Positions 38,415 through 51,000 are shown, counted from the first letter of the stretch. The stretch: 64,000 nt of DNA from Pyrenophora tritici-repentis (GCF_003171515.1 NC_089395.1:2666001-2730000), one strand, 5' to 3'. The notes: generated from the sequence alone by a model not told the origin. A program made the numbers and translations.

Positions 38415-40116
38415 ATGGGTAAGGAGCTTCCCCGATTCACTCCCCTTTGGCCCAACAAGACACGCCTCGACGGCGAAGATTTTTTTGATAGCTCGTGCAT
38501 AAACACCCAAGCACACCTATGCGCAGCAGAGAGAGGGGTACATTCGGCAGGGTCCAATGCACTTCTCTCTCGCTGTTGCTGCGGTCGACAGGCTCTACCT
38601 CTCGCTCATGCTCAAAAAGGCCCCTTTGCTAACAAACGGCTGCAGAATCCGGTGCTACATCTCCAGCGCCGCCAACGCGTGCGTCCCCATCACCTCCAGC
38701 CTCTGCCGGCGGCTTCGCCATGGATCAGACGATTAACGGACAGCCTCCAGCGGTACAAACCATCACGGCGAAGAACCCCAAGGCCGCAGCTGCCATGGCA
38801 AACGACATGAACATTGTGCGCAGGAAGCTCACGGGCTACGTCGGTTTCGCCAACCTGCCCAACCAGTGGCACCGCAAGAGTGTACGCAAGGGCTTCAACT
38901 TCAATGTCATGGTTGTTGGTATGTTTGCTTCTGCGTCACGGCTTATGATTTGTGCTAACGTGTCATCCAGGTGAGTCTGGCCTCGGAAAGTCGACGCTGG
39001 TCAACACCCTCTTCAACACGTCGCTGTACCCGCCCAAGGAGCGCAAGCCCCCGAGCCTCGACATCTCCAAGACGGTCTCGATACAGTCCATCAGCGCCGA
39101 CATTGAGGAAAACGGTGTTCGTCTGAGGTTAACAGTCGTCGACACACCCGGCTTCGGTGACTTCATCAACAACGACGAGTCGTGGGACCCGATTGTCAAG
39201 AATATTGAGCAAAGGTTCGACGCCTACCTCGACGCCGAGAACAAGGTCAACCGCATGAACATTGTCGACAACCGCATCCACGCCGTCGTCTACTTCATCC
39301 AGCCCACTGGCCACTCGCTGAAGCCCATCGACATCGAGGTGATGAAGAAGCTTCACACCAAAGTCAACCTCATCCCCGTCATCGCCAAGGCCGACACCGT
39401 TACTGACGATGAAATCGACAACTACAAGAAGAGGGTATGTACACAAGACTATGCTTTTTCCCCCCTACTAACTAGTCCAGATTCTTGCAGATATCGCCTA
39501 CCACAAGATCCAGATCTTCGAGGGACCACGGTACGAGCTTGACGACGAGGAGACGATTGCCGAGAACCAGGAGATCATGGCCAAGGTTCCCTTTGCCGTT
39601 GTCGGTTCCAACACCGAGGTCACCACGGTTGACGGCCGCAAGGTGCGTGGGCGTGCGCTTCCCTGGGGTGTTGTCGAGGTGGACAACGAGGAGCACTGCG
39701 ACTTTGTCAAGCTGCGCCAGATGCTCATCCGCACCCACATGGAGGAGCTCAAGGAGAACACCAACAACGCGCTCTACGAGAACTACCGCTCGGAGAAGCT
39801 CGCACAGATGGGCATCCAGCAAGACTCCAGCGTGTTCAAGGAGGTCAACCCTGCGGTCAAGCAAGAGGAGGAGCGTTCGCTCCACGAGGCCAAGCTCCAG
39901 AAGATGGAAATGGAGATGAAGATGGTGTTCCAGCAAAAGGTGCAGGAGAAGGAGAGCAAACTCCGCCAGAGCGAAGAAGAGCTGTACGCCCGTCACAAGG
40001 AGATGAAGGACCAGCTAGACCGGCAACGACAAGAGCTCGAGGAGAAGAAGGCACGCATCGAGTCGGGCCGGCCGATCGAAGAAAAGGGCAAGAGAAAGGG
40101 ATTCTCGCTCCGCTAA
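38415..40116 (+). CDS. aspB: Septin, Cdc3/AspB type
   Basis: Four exons: 38415-38418, 38646-38918, 38971-39434 and 39481-40116, encoding 458 residues. The first exon is only four bases (ATGG) followed by a 227-nt intron. Reading on from the acceptor gives an in-frame Pro/Ser-rich leader before the ATG at 38720, which is the alternative start. GTPase motifs are G1 G-E-S-G-L-G-K-S (93-100), G3 D-T-P-G (150-153) and G4 A-K-A-D (231-234). A polybasic stretch (R-K-L-T-G-Y ... R-K-S-V-R-K-G) precedes G1, and a coiled-coil C terminus ends in [10 protein letters not shown]. Septins assemble into hetero-oligomeric filaments at septa and hyphal necks. The sequence matches the fungal Cdc3/AspB class best. 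Confidence 0.95.
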
Positions 40117-41109
40117 GGCGGGCCAGCTGGCGACTGGATCGTTTCCCCTGCTCCGCTCTGGACGATATCACGCCTCTCGACCGAACCTTTCCAGTTCTCT
40201 ACACCCTCTTACAGACCTTGTTTAATATAATGCGGCCGACGATACCACTGGGTGCTATCGGTAAAAGGGATAATACGCAGCGGTGCGACATTGGGCACCC
40301 AGCAACCCAGTGTCACGTCTTGGTGCAGTTGTCCGGATTGTTGATTGATACCAACGTCTTTGCGCTCCTTCCGATTCCCTTGCTTCTCTTTCAGCATTTT
40401 CTATTATTTAGTATTCCGCAGACGTAGTTCGGAGCGTGGAGTGTGTCGGACAGGTTCTTTTCATGTACTCTACAGACCATCATACTAGGCAAATTTCATT
40501 TGTTGGCAGAAAAAAAAATACGAGTTTGTTCTTGTGATGTTTGTTCAGAGACACCAGTGACGACATGACGTTTGTGATTGAAACAGTTGGACAGCCGGAC
40601 AGGCTGCGGCTGAGATGGCCAAGGAGGGCGCGGTGGGGGTGCGCCGTGGCCTGTGATGTCGTCACCCACCCCCAAACGCCCGATTTCTGGTTTACTGTGC
40701 CCGCCTTTTGTCCCTCCACAAACACACGACCACGATATCAACTCTGCTCCGCCCTTCTTTCCTCTCTTGCGTGACTATTGAAAGCTTCTGCAGACCCTCA
40801 GTCTGTACCTGAATATTCGGACCTTTCTGCATCGGTAAGTTTCCCCACGGCCAGTCAGGCACCGAGAGTATCCATTGTGCGGGTCCCGAAGGCCGAAAGC
40901 AAGCTGCTGCTGCTGCTGCACACAGGGGACCCAGCCACAGTTTTGGACACATTGCACCTCCACTCTTCCCTACTGTTGTCAAGAGGCCTGCACTTGGTCT
41001 CTCCATACGTCGGAAGCTGCAATCATCTCTGTAGAGCTCTGCTGACCTTCCCCAAGCTATCTATTACGTAGCCCACACGACAGCTCCAACAGGCGCCCAA
41101 ATACGAACC
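40117..41109. other. Intergenic between septin and Pom33 genes
   Basis: 3' UTR of the septin, then the promoter of the next gene. A short CTG repeat occurs at about 40904-40919. No coding exon is recognised. Confidence 0.5.
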
Positions 41110-42004
41110 ATGGCCCCTCCACCACCTGCTTCTATGCCGTTGGGCCAGCGTCTTGCTGCCCTCGCGCAGACTCTGCAGTTTGCATGGTTCGCCGGACATG
41201 TCACTCTGCTGCTCGCTACCATGCGATACAGCTTGTCCTATATTACCTTCAACTACTACTCCCGCTGGGCCTCATTCTCCTACCGCACCGCCTTCTTGTC
41301 GGCATGCGTCACCTACGGAATTGTTGTCTACAAGGCATACCGTGCCCGTGTGAGGGCCGGAAAGCAGAACGGTCTTGTTGCGCTGGCTACGGATGAGAAT
41401 GTTCAGTACTTGTGTAAGTCTATCACATGCGCCTCCCTTGGTCGTATCAGCCGCTAACCAAAGCCCAGTCATGGCCCTTGTCTGGCTCTTCTCACGTCAA
41501 ATCCCCCTCGCCATTTTGCCCTTCTCCGTATACTCTGTCTTCCATGTCGCTACCTACGTGCGCTCAAACCTTCTACCCACTATCCAACCCCCGCCTGCGG
41601 CCCAGGCCGGCGCCAAGCCCCAGGGCTCTGCCGCTTCCGAGGCTATTGGCAAGTTTGTCAAGGAATACTATGACGGCTCCATGACGCTAGTTGCCCTTCT
41701 CGAGATCTTCCTCTGGGTCCGTGTTCTCGGCTCTGCCATGCTCTTCCAGAAGGGCTCGTGGATCCTGCTTGCAATCTACACCGTCTTCTTCCGCGCCCGC
41801 GTTGCGCAAAGCAGCTTTGTCCAGGAAGCCATCAACCAGCTCACTGCCCGCATTGACGCCCAGCTCGCCAACCAGAGCACTCCTCCCGCCGCAAAGCAGG
41901 GCTGGGGTACCTTCAAGGGCATTGTTCGCCAAGCTGCCGATGCTACCGACATCCGCAGGTATGTTGGCGGACAGCCCGGAGCCGCACCCAAGAAGGCGCA
42001 GTAA
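41110..42004 (+). CDS. pom33: Pom33/TMEM33-family membrane protein
   Basis: Two exons (41110-41413 and 41469-42004, phase 1 intron with a CTAAC branch site) encode 279 residues. The protein has several hydrophobic segments: about 25-45, 60-82, 103-132 and a pair around 175-215. A Pro/Ala-rich loop lies between the third and fourth (Q-P-P-P-A-A-Q-A-G-A-K-P). The pattern of the Tts1/Pom33/TMEM33 family is clear (F-N-Y-Y-S-R-W, Y-K-A-Y-R-A-R-V, A-T-D-E-N-V-Q-Y-L). Family members sit in the ER and nuclear envelope, where they help shape tubules and distribute nuclear pore complexes. The C-terminal amphipathic, positively charged tail fits the known membrane-binding helix. Confidence 0.9.
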
Positions 42005-42846
42005 GCGTCTCACGACCCTTGGCGACGATTGCCCTGTCTTTTACATGGGCGTCCAAAAGTTGCTTGGCAAAACACCTTGACGACGATAATGGCAGTCATG
42101 ATGAGACAATAGACGTGCTTTGGGTGCTTTGCAGTGCAGGAATTGAACAATGAACAAAAAAGTGCTGGAGGCGGAGATTTGGGCAGTTTAGCGATATCCC
42201 GATGTGTGAAGTGAGGCCGGGGTCCCGGGCGGACTTGAAATGGATGGGGGTGGATGGATGTAGTAGGACTGTTAATGAAAAAGCGAAAGGAAACAGTGGC
42301 TAGTGGGTCGAAGGGATTGAACAGATGAAGTGTTTCCCTCGAAATTTTGTTTTGGTGAAGGTGTGCGTGTGGTTTATTACAATTGTCCGCTATTTTATCG
42401 AGTACCAAATGCATTCCGTTGACTTTTAGAAGTGTGTGTGTGTGTGTGTGTAGATGTGAAGTTATGTTGGTTGTCATCAAATGGGGAAGTGCTGTGAGTA
42501 CTGTGAGTACTTGTGATTTGGGGTAAGCCTTGATGAGGTCTGTGCTGTGGAGGAAAGAGATGCTGTGTTAGTAGTATATTGTTGTATTGTCCCCCCATGT
42601 TGTTATTAATATTTACCCTTGATTTGTTCACATCTGTATCTACACTTGAGATGTATCATGTCTCTTTTTTCTTGATATCTTCATCCTTCTCGTTGTTGTT
42701 GTTGTTTTGTAACATTACTACCTGGTTACTGTACCTACCTTTACACTTCATCCACGCCACTTAATCGGCACTCTATTCCGGTTTTAGTGAACTAATTCAT
42801 CGCGCTCTATATATACGGAGATAATGAAGTCTTGTGGGTGTATGAG

Positions 42847-42877
42847 TAGTGATAGTGATAGTGATAGTGATAGTGAT
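42847..42877. repeat. (GTGATA)n microsatellite
   Basis: About five perfect hexamer units. Confidence 0.9.
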
Positions 42878-43694
42878 TAGGATGGTGAAAATAGTAGAGC
42901 GTGTTTGAAACATAAAGTTGTACTCGAGGTAGATGTAATGTGGAGAGATTAGTATGTATGTGTTTTAAAAGTCAATCAGGATAGGAAAAGACAGGTGGAC
43001 AAGGGTGGGTGGAGGAGGAGGGGAGGGGCAAGAGAGAAAATGAGGTATAGAGAGAAAGAGATTGAAAGAAAGCTGGGGGAGGAAGATGTATTTTCAACAC
43101 TTCTCATCGATAAAATAGAGAGATGTACTATATCTATCAAGCATACATTCCTTCCATTGCACACATACTCGATCGAAGTCAAAGAAAGAAACTGTACCGC
43201 CTGTAGACTTGACACCTAACATCCTTCCCCAACATCGCTTCTAAATACCTCCCTTTATACATTAACAGCTACCTCGCCGTCTTCATTCAATCTACGTCTT
43301 CCGCGATGATGAAGCTAGAAGACGTAATTCAGGGGTCTTAGACTTTGCCACATATATGAGGCGGTGAATGCATGGAGATTGGAGAGCTGAGCCAAGACGC
43401 GGGGTGGCTGGAAGTGGGCTGAGCTGGGCTGACAGAGGTATCGTGTGCTGGTGATGATTACTCCTTTTACGCTGCCTAGCTGCTGACGACAGCGACAGCG
43501 ACAGCGATATTCAGGCCCCGTGTCTGCTGACCACAACATCGATTTACCCAACAACTCTCGTTGATTTTTCTTCTTTCTCAGCAGTCGCTTGTTTGTACGT
43601 TCAAATGAGATGGATGGATGAACACATTCACCCATTTCCCGATTGGAAAGAAAAAAAGAAACGTGCCCAAGTTATTTACGTGATCTGACAACCA

Positions 43695-44010
43695 CAAGCA
43701 CGGACCCTACTGACCCCCTTACTCGCGCCCACAAGCCTCCAGACCCCCAACAGGCGCAGACAAAATCTGGTACCCTAACACCTGTTCGCCGTAACAGCTG
43801 AAACAAGATATTCAATCAAGGACAGAGAAAGCTTGTCTTCGTAGTCGCTTTGCGGCGCTAAGCTAGGGCTGGGGCTGGGAGCTGAGCATGTGTTGGGGAC
43901 GCTAAGGGGGTAACCACCACCGATCACATGAGGTTGTATGATGGGGTTCAATACACGCGAATCAGAGGGGTAGTTAATTGTTAGTACAGGTGGGTAGAAT
44001 AAGGTGTAAC
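43695..44010 (+). repeat. Diverged non-coding duplication, copy A
   Basis: Shares an ordered series of blocks with 48440-48860 in the same orientation: ccccttactc-cg-ccaca, ggtaccctaac, ctgaaacaag, and an accgatc-catgaggt-tatgatggggtt block. Identity is high within blocks and low between them. No coding sense is apparent. Confidence 0.65.
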
Positions 44011-45207
44011 TATAAATTTGATAATGCCTGTAGTAGAGAGTTGCGTAACTACTAAAGAGGGCAAGCAATGCACTCTACTCTACATCCTTCTCAGTCGTAG
44101 CTTTAATATCTGGGCCATCTTGATTTGTGGAAGGAAGCGACAAGACGAGATTACAACCAAAAAAAAATTATAACAAAATATTGCAGCAAAACATTACAAG
44201 AGCCCTAGCCAGCAACCCCAGCATATACCATTCGCCTCTCTTTTCTTCATTGGCACTCCACCGGATAGTCTTTTGCACCACATTTGTATACATTTGCTGC
44301 ATATCGATAGCATATCTCTTCCTTGGTTCCTTGGCAACACGTCATAAAGTTGGTACGCTGGTCCCAAGTATTGTTTTCAAGGAGGCACTATAAACGTGGT
44401 TAGAACAAATCTAAAAGGGACCAAAGAAGTTAGGCGGGCTTACTTCGCCGGTGAAAGCCTGTGGATGACTTCCGCAACAGCTTCTGGTCAAGGTCCCGGA
44501 GAGCTGGGAAGGACTCTCGGACTTGCCGCAATAGTAACCGCATCGTGCTGCGGTGGGAGTCGTGTATGCTAGGCTGGCGATGGTTGTTAGTTATTATTGA
44601 ACCCCGGGTATGTGCAATAAGGTGAAGCTCACACAGCAACAACGGTCTCTAGCCTGAAGACGGAGGCGATAAATATTGTGAGTCAAAAGTTGAAAGTATG
44701 GTTGCGCGTTATTAGCAGCGGAATGTGGTGAGTTGTGGATGATAAGAAAGAGGTGGTGGTAATGGAGCTATTTATGCCTTGACGTGGAGCACCTGTTCTT
44801 CAGTCTTCAATCATCGAGCAGCGGCAGTTACACATTCTTTCTTCACGACATCCTCAGTCTGCCTAGCCCCTGGCCTCTAGTCCCTGAGCCCTGGGTCAGC
44901 TCAGACCGCCATTCGGAAGTACTCCCAGTCGACCCTCGACCCGTGAGCATCTAGACAATTCCGGAAGAGTCTTTGGGACACTTTGGCAGACTGAAAATAC
45001 AAAGTTTGGCTGATAGAAGTCGTACGGGTGTCGGCGGTAAGACCAGTCCACACTTGAGCTGTGAGGATGGAGACAAGTTGGGGAGATTCTTTGGCTGGTG
45101 GTTCTCCTCGATTGCAAATTTTCTGCGTTGATGTAATCATTTGAAGAATTTTTGACGCGGTAGTTTTGGGGGTGCCTCGCTGTAAGGAGACCCGTACCAT
45201 GCTACTA

Positions 45208-47303
45208 CCGTCCGTGCGCATCCAATGCAACAGGTCAGCCAATGCAACACCAAAACCACACTAGTATACTAAAAGATGAGGCTGTAGAGCCACCCACAAT
45301 AGCTATTATCGCGAGATTTTGTAGTGTAGTAGTAATTATATTATTGCGATAAACTTGCGCTACTTATATTTACTTGGTACCTTGGTGGTGCGGCCCTGGC
45401 GGGTCGTTTAAGTTGGGACGACAGGTGCAGCCACCTCGGCTTGTACACGTCGTGCAGCATCACTAACACCTTTTTAACGCTTCTGCTTTTGAGAGGAGCT
45501 TTGTGAGGCCTTACGCTTGCCGTTTTGGGACTGTTGTATAGCTTTTTGAGAGTCGCGAGCTGCTTTTCGATGCTCTTTTTCAGCCCGTTCTTTCTCTCGC
45601 TTCTTCTCCCTCGCCTCCTTGAGCCTCTCTCTCTTAACACGCTTTTGTTCGGCCTCCTGAAGCTTGTTGAGTCGCGATTGCTCCTTCTCCTGAGCCCTCT
45701 CTGCTTTTTGTGCTTTTTCGAGTTGTAGTTGTTGTTGTCGAGCCGCCTCATCGTCCCGAGCCTGACGGACCTTCTTGGGAGACTAGAAGACGGCTCCACC
45801 GTTATACTCATGAGGATTGTTGAGTTGTAGAGTGTAGGACTTCTTTTCCCGCCCATTTCTGATGCCCATAGCCCGCCGGAGGCCCCTTACTTCATGCCTA
45901 AGGAGGCTTGCCTGGGTGGAGATGTGATGGAGACTTCGGCGAAGCTTTTTGACCTCCTTATTGCGTTGATCTTTCACCTGACGTCGTATTATACCCTCTA
46001 TTTTGACCCAGTCTTCTTCAGAAAAGCATGAAGATGAGCCGTCATCTGAATTGTAGCCCCCTTTGACGAATCTTTTAAGTATAACCTCGGCATTAGGGGG
46101 GTAAATACCTGTAGCTTTAAAGGACTTTATGATCGTTGGAGGCTTAAAAGCAGTACACTAGGCGCTCCAGAAGAGGTGAAAGAAGTCTCCTTTTACTATT
46201 GGGAGCAGCCCCTGGCTGTCCTAAAGGTACTTCGCGAGCTCATTTGAGTAGGCGTCCGAGAGAGGTTTGAACAACGATACATCCAGGGGTTGAAGCGTGT
46301 GGGTAGCGTGAGAGGGAAAGACGGCGAGGAGGATCTTGTTGTCGTTACAGAAATTGATAAAGTCCATAGTAACATGAGATCCATAGCCATCAAGGATGAG
46401 TAATCGGTACCTATTGACTCCTGAACGCCTCGTCTCCCTTATGAACACCTCCTTGAGCTAGGCAAGCCCTATATCGTTGTTCGTCCGACCCGTTGGAGAA
46501 GACGCCACGAAGACTGAGTGCTTTTCGGCGTCAATAGCGTCAACCTATGAGGCTTGTAAGGTCCCAGCGTCCAATTGGAAGATAAGGGATGGACTTAAGG
46601 CTGTACCATCGGCGCAAACGCATGCCAATACAGTAATCCATTGAGTATTGCCATCTTGAAGGCATGCCCTAACCCCCTTTTGATCATATAACACCTTGTC
46701 AAACACGCGTTTTGATCGCCCAAGGCATCTAATTTGAAACCCCTTTTCATCTATATTGTAGATCTGAGTAGGTTGCACCCTATACTCTATTATTTTGGCA
46801 TGCAGAAGCTCAAAATACAACTTGTATTTAGCCCCTAAGTTAGCTTTGTGACGTTTGCGGTCCATCCTAGAGGTGTAGCGCGATATGAGTTCAGATGGGT
46901 GTCTTCTTAGAAACCGGGAAACCCAGGTTTCTAAGACCTCTTTTCCAGCCAAAGACGACGCAAAATTGCGTATTATTGTCCTCGTAGGTGGCAAACGTCG
47001 CTCGGAGAGCCCTCTGATGTACTCTACAAGCTCCTTCTCTTGTTGTGGGTGGAGGAGACGATGCATAGTCCCCCTAGGCTGCGTTTTGCCTTGGTGTCTT
47101 CGAACGAGCGTAGAAAGCTTAACACTAAACATTTTCGCGATTTGGCGGTACGAGAAATTATTGCTAGCCTCACGCGATTCCAAAAATTCAATCGCTTCTT
47201 GAATGGGGTCCATATTGGTGGAGTTATGACGCGTTTTGTGAGTGGGTGGTTGTGGTTTTGGTGTTGCATTGGCTGACCTGTTGCATTGGATGCGCACGGA
47301 CGG
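45208..47303 (-). mobile_element. Fot1/pogo-type DNA transposon, complete ends (copy 3)
   Basis: A 2096-bp element with inverted repeats identical over more than 50 bp (45208-45262 and 47249-47303). They start CCGTCCGTGCGCATCC and are flanked by TA (45206-45207, 47304-47305). It is the same family as copy 2 by protein (shared start MDPI and basic C-terminal tail), but the inverted repeat is clearly different beyond the first 15 bases. It is the best preserved of the three Fot copies. Confidence 0.94.
45341..47213 (-). pseudogene. Fot1/pogo transposase, three open pieces broken by TAG codons
   Basis: The likely start is the ATG at 47213 (M-D-P-I-Q-E-A-I-E). Piece one (to 46545) has the HTH, CENP-B DNA-binding region and Y-N-I-D-E-K-G-F. 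Piece two (46448-46221) holds the second catalytic segment (L-L-I-L-D-G-Y-G-S-H; H-T-L-Q-P-L-D-V). Piece three (45977-45341) is the Lys/Arg/Glu-rich helical C terminus. The breaks are TAG codons at Trp or Gln positions, for example 46458-46460, where copy 2 has the same TAG. Few mutations would separate this from an intact gene, consistent with mild RIP. As it stands it is inactive. Confidence 0.88.
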
Positions 47304-47360
47304 TAGTGTCGCTACCATATAAAGAGTCTTTGGAATATTTTGACAACTGCCAACACTAAA

Positions 47361-47512
47361 TTTGGCTGATACAAGTCGTACGAAAGTTTGTGGTAAGTAT
47401 TGATCTAGAGCACAATAGGGAACTTCAAGTCCACGTTTTGGCTAATGCAAGTTATATGAGGTTCGGTGGTAAGCATTGATCTAGAACACAGTAGGAAACT
47501 TGAAGCCTGTGT
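47361..47512 (+). repeat. 76-bp tandem duplication upstream of a small secreted-protein gene
   Basis: Two units (47361-47436, 47437-47512) share tttggct-at-caagt, ggtaag-attgatctagagcaca-tagg-aact and a common end. The second ends ten bases before the start codon at 47522. A related partial unit lies on the far side of the Fot element at about 44990-45047. Confidence 0.85.
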
Positions 47513-47521
47513 TTTAACAAC

Positions 47522-48038
47522 ATGAAGATCTCTCAATCTTGCACTGTCCTTGCTATCCTAGCATTCACGCATGCTACTCCTGTCCCCGCAGACAACCCTC
47601 AATCTCTCGCTCTCCTCCCACGCAGCGACTCCGGATCTACAGATGTCATTGTACACGAGGCCACACAGTTAGCCTTACCTCTCCTACCTCCATAAACTTA
47701 CTTTCTAACTTTCTCCTCCTCCTCAGCAGCAGCACTCTGGAAAAGCGCACCATCGAAGGGAGTACAACGGGCTATACTCCAATAACCAATGTGAAGAAGA
47801 CCTTGACGCTGGCTGCTGGCGAGGTCGTCTTCGAAATCACCAGACTCACCGGCACGGGTTCAGAGTCTACGTCTACAACTATTTGGAACAGTCCATCTCG
47901 GCGTATATCAGCGACTTGCCCGGCGCTCCTGGTGGTGATATCTTCGCAAAAGGTGTTAATGGGCAGGCTTCTGCGTATGAGGATATTACTATTGCGGGAA
48001 ACCACAATCTTAAGATGGAGTTCAAGTCGAACTATTAG
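47522..48038 (+). CDS. Candidate small secreted protein, probable frameshift or unresolved splicing
   Basis: The ATG at 47522 starts a clear signal peptide (M-K-I-S-Q-S-C-T-V-L-A-I-L-A). A candidate intron (47668-47726) has a TTCTAAC branch site and CAG acceptor. After it, the in-frame reading (L-E-K-R, a Kex2-like site, then T-L-T-L-A-A-G-E-V-V-F-E-I) looks coding to about 47870. From there a different frame looks coding (Y-L-E-Q-S-I-S-A-Y-I-S-D-L-P-G) to a TAG at 48036-48038. No intron of normal size can join the two frames. Either there is a one-base indel or the acceptor is misplaced. I do not recognise the family. Secretion is the only supported property. Confidence 0.5.
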
Positions 48039-51000
48039 GTCATGGAGGGGTGGCAGGTAATGGAGGAGTGGCACGGGCGCAAGTTGTCAGGCCCTGGCCT
48101 ACACAAACCTTGGGACCTTGGGGGTCTCAGCATAATCTAGAGTACACGACAATTATCCATTGCTACCCGGCTCTGTAGCGATTCATATAAGCAATACAAT
48201 CACGTTATCCTCTACTCCAGGGCGCCATACAACGGTGCTGTTGACATGACTCGTTTAGGTATTCATAACAGCCTATTTTCAATTATTTGTTAGTAATGCT
48301 GAAGCCAGGAAATCGTCCACGCATGGTCCGTGAAGCCGTCGAGCGGTACTGTGGCGTATCTTTGAGTTTTGGGAGAAAGTTGGCTGTGCTGATGCAACAC
48401 GGCAGGTGGGCCAGCTAAGCTAGCAAGAGTGCCTAGACAACAACCACAAAAATACAAATACAAATATAGCCCCCTGACCCATCCATCCACCCATCCCCTT
48501 ACTCACGTCCACAACACGCCTCACACAACCCAGACTCTACTCCTCCCTCCCCCAACCCAGCCCAGCGCGAACGAAAAAAAATCCGGTACCCTAACCCCCT
48601 CCGCCTCCCATCTGAAACAAGCTGTCTGACAATCACCACCACCACCACCACCCGCCAAAGAACAATTCTCTTCTCGACCGGTTTTGGCACCACCGGACTG
48701 GCTGGCTGGCGGGACAGGCTGAAAGAGCTGAACGAGTGTTCGGGACACTACCCAACTACCGCACTAGCTAAACAAATACCGATCGCATGAGGTCATATGA
48801 TGGGGTTTTAGCACGCTGGATAGGCTATTTGTGATTCGGATTCGGATGACGGGTGCAGTGAAGATGGAAGGGAACTATTGGAGAGGGTTTTTTTTCTGGA
48901 GGCTGTTGTGCTGGGCTGGGCTGGGCTGGGTTAGTGCGGGTGATCGTTTTGTGTTTGTGTTACTGGGAGTTGGGTGTGCGTGGTAGGTAGGAGGGATGGT
49001 GAGTGGGCCGGTAGGTGTAGGTAATTGACATGACTAAACTGAGCATCTCATCGGCGTAGGCGCAGGCGCAGATGCACGTGCGTGTACAAAACTGTTGGAT
49101 AAGAGAGAAGCACCGAGTGATTATCTTGCGGATTTGATTTTTCCTTTCCTTTCTCGTGTATGCGAAAGATGAATGTGGAAGAAGATGGACGTTGGACATG
49201 TTTGTTTTGTTGTGCTGACATGGCTTCTGGACTCGATCTACATGTCTGCATACTAGGTGGGGAATGGGGTCTAGATTGATGGATGGGGCGTGGGTCTTTC
49301 ACATGTTTGTTGGATCTGACACTTGCAGTATAGTAATCCTGCTCCACGGAAAACAAGATGCTGGCGACAGCAAAAGAAGTGAAATCGCGATGATGCTGCA
49401 TGTGTCGCTGAGATGCGGCGGATGGTGCACGCACAGGTGGGTTCCCTCGCAAGCCTCGCACGAAGCTAGAAGCGAAAAGCCTAGTGGCATGCATGTGGTA
49501 AAAGCGGTGTTTCACGGCGGCCGTGAAGACGTTATTGGATTTGAATAGAATCTTTTCTTAGTCACGTCCGTCTGTGTTTTCGTAGTGTGTCCGCGCGCAA
49601 AGAATATTTGAATGGAGCCTGGTGTGGAGCTGGCAGAGAACCCCCGTAATAGCAGCCCCCCAAAAAAAGTTTGGTCTAAACGAAGGGAAAAATAGACGCG
49701 ATGGACCGCAATACGAGGCGCCGAAGCCGAGGTGCCGCCACCACCCACCTTGTCTGAGCGTCTTCTCGGGCTGCGTATTCGCCTGTATCGCGAACTCAGA
49801 TGCACTGGCACTTGTCGCTGGGGGTAACTGGGTAATTTACTGCTTGCTGCGCCCCCAGAGCTTGGATGTGGGGTGGGGTTCGCGGAACGCTTGCTACCTG
49901 AGGCCGTCCCCTTTTTTGCACGCTGTTGGTGCGTATCGGAGATAGCCTTGTTCCGGCCGCCCGTATTCGCGACTGGTAGCGTGTGTATCGCAGAGTGCGT
50001 GCTCGATGCTTCGGAACATGGCGGTGAGGGAACAGCCAGCCCAGCAGCTTTCGGGTACTCTCAGCGGCCGTGGCGTGACGAAGAAACGTTCAATCGAGGC
50101 CTAATGCAGGGTAGTGACAACGGACCTCGATAAGGTTTGACGTCAAAGGAAGAGACTGATTCGGGGGCAGCGGGATGGTGATTGTCTTGGTATGTCTTGC
50201 AGTATTGTGGCTTTTGAGCTTTTGGGTAGTAGTCGCTACTGGTCAGTCTTGGGTGGCTTGAACCAAATGACGAGCGTACGGGAGCGGAGGCATAAGCTTT
50301 ACCGCAGGATGGTATACGGGATTGAGGGGGATTGGTGGGGGGATACAAGGTCTGCATTGTATTGGCTTCCAACGGGCATCAAGGGCAAGCCGAGACTCTG
50401 CGAGTGCATATGAAGGGCATATTGGGCAAGGTAGTGGAAATGTGCAAAGAATCAATGTTAGATTGTATTGCGTTTCTTCCCACCTATCTTGCGCCATGGA
50501 ACACCAAGCCTCGCATAGTCTCGACCGAAGGTGCATGTCTCAGGCCTGTGGACAGCTACATTTAGGTTTGGCTCATGCAAACGGCTCCATGAGCTGTTCC
50601 ACCTGACCTAGAATAAGATGCTGCATCTCACGCTGCACATAGCAGTACACAATTTTCGCCAGCTGCACACGCCATCAGTAGTCTTCTGCGGCAACCTAGC
50701 GCAAACTTGGCTGGTGCAGGTCCTAGCGGAGAGCGTGCGCGCGCCTGTGAATTGGTGGCACGGCAGGGAGACGGCTACTGTGTCCACGGAAGTACAGGGG
50801 AGCAGCTAGCGACAAACGCTACCGTCATCCGCTTTCACCGTCTCGGGTTTTCCTTGGGCGTGCCTTGCACGTGTATATAGCATTGCAGATGCCCTCACTC
50901 TACACGCTCTTCTCCACTTTGACGACTTTCCATCCTCGACTGCTTGTTCCCGACCCTGTTCTATCGTCGCCCTCTGGCCTTTTGCATTGCACGACTGAGC

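Larger units (their letters stand above)
42005..45207. other. Long gene-poor region with simple repeats
   Basis: More than 3 kb without a gene I can support. It contains (GT)n at about 42433-42452, a (GTGATA)n hexamer array at about 42847-42877, a GTT run near 42693, and one copy of a diverged non-coding duplication (43695-44010). A segment at about 44956-45047 is related to the repeat units beyond the Fot element (47318-47512). Short minus-strand frames (44430-44642, 44901-45242) show no domain or intron support. Confidence 0.6.

Noticed and set aside
39472..39996. Long minus-strand Leu/Val-rich frame over the septin gene
   Set aside because: It is the complement of the strongly coding, Lys/Glu-rich septin exon 4, with no independent signals.
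44901..45242. Minus-strand 113-codon frame next to Fot copy 3
   Set aside because: It overlaps the element's inverted repeat and a non-coding repeat unit. The N-terminal residues derive from the transposon end.
49264..50606. Cluster of 70-100 codon frames on both strands
   Set aside because: Overlapping frames in several phases with no consistent exon chain. Likely random in GC-balanced DNA.
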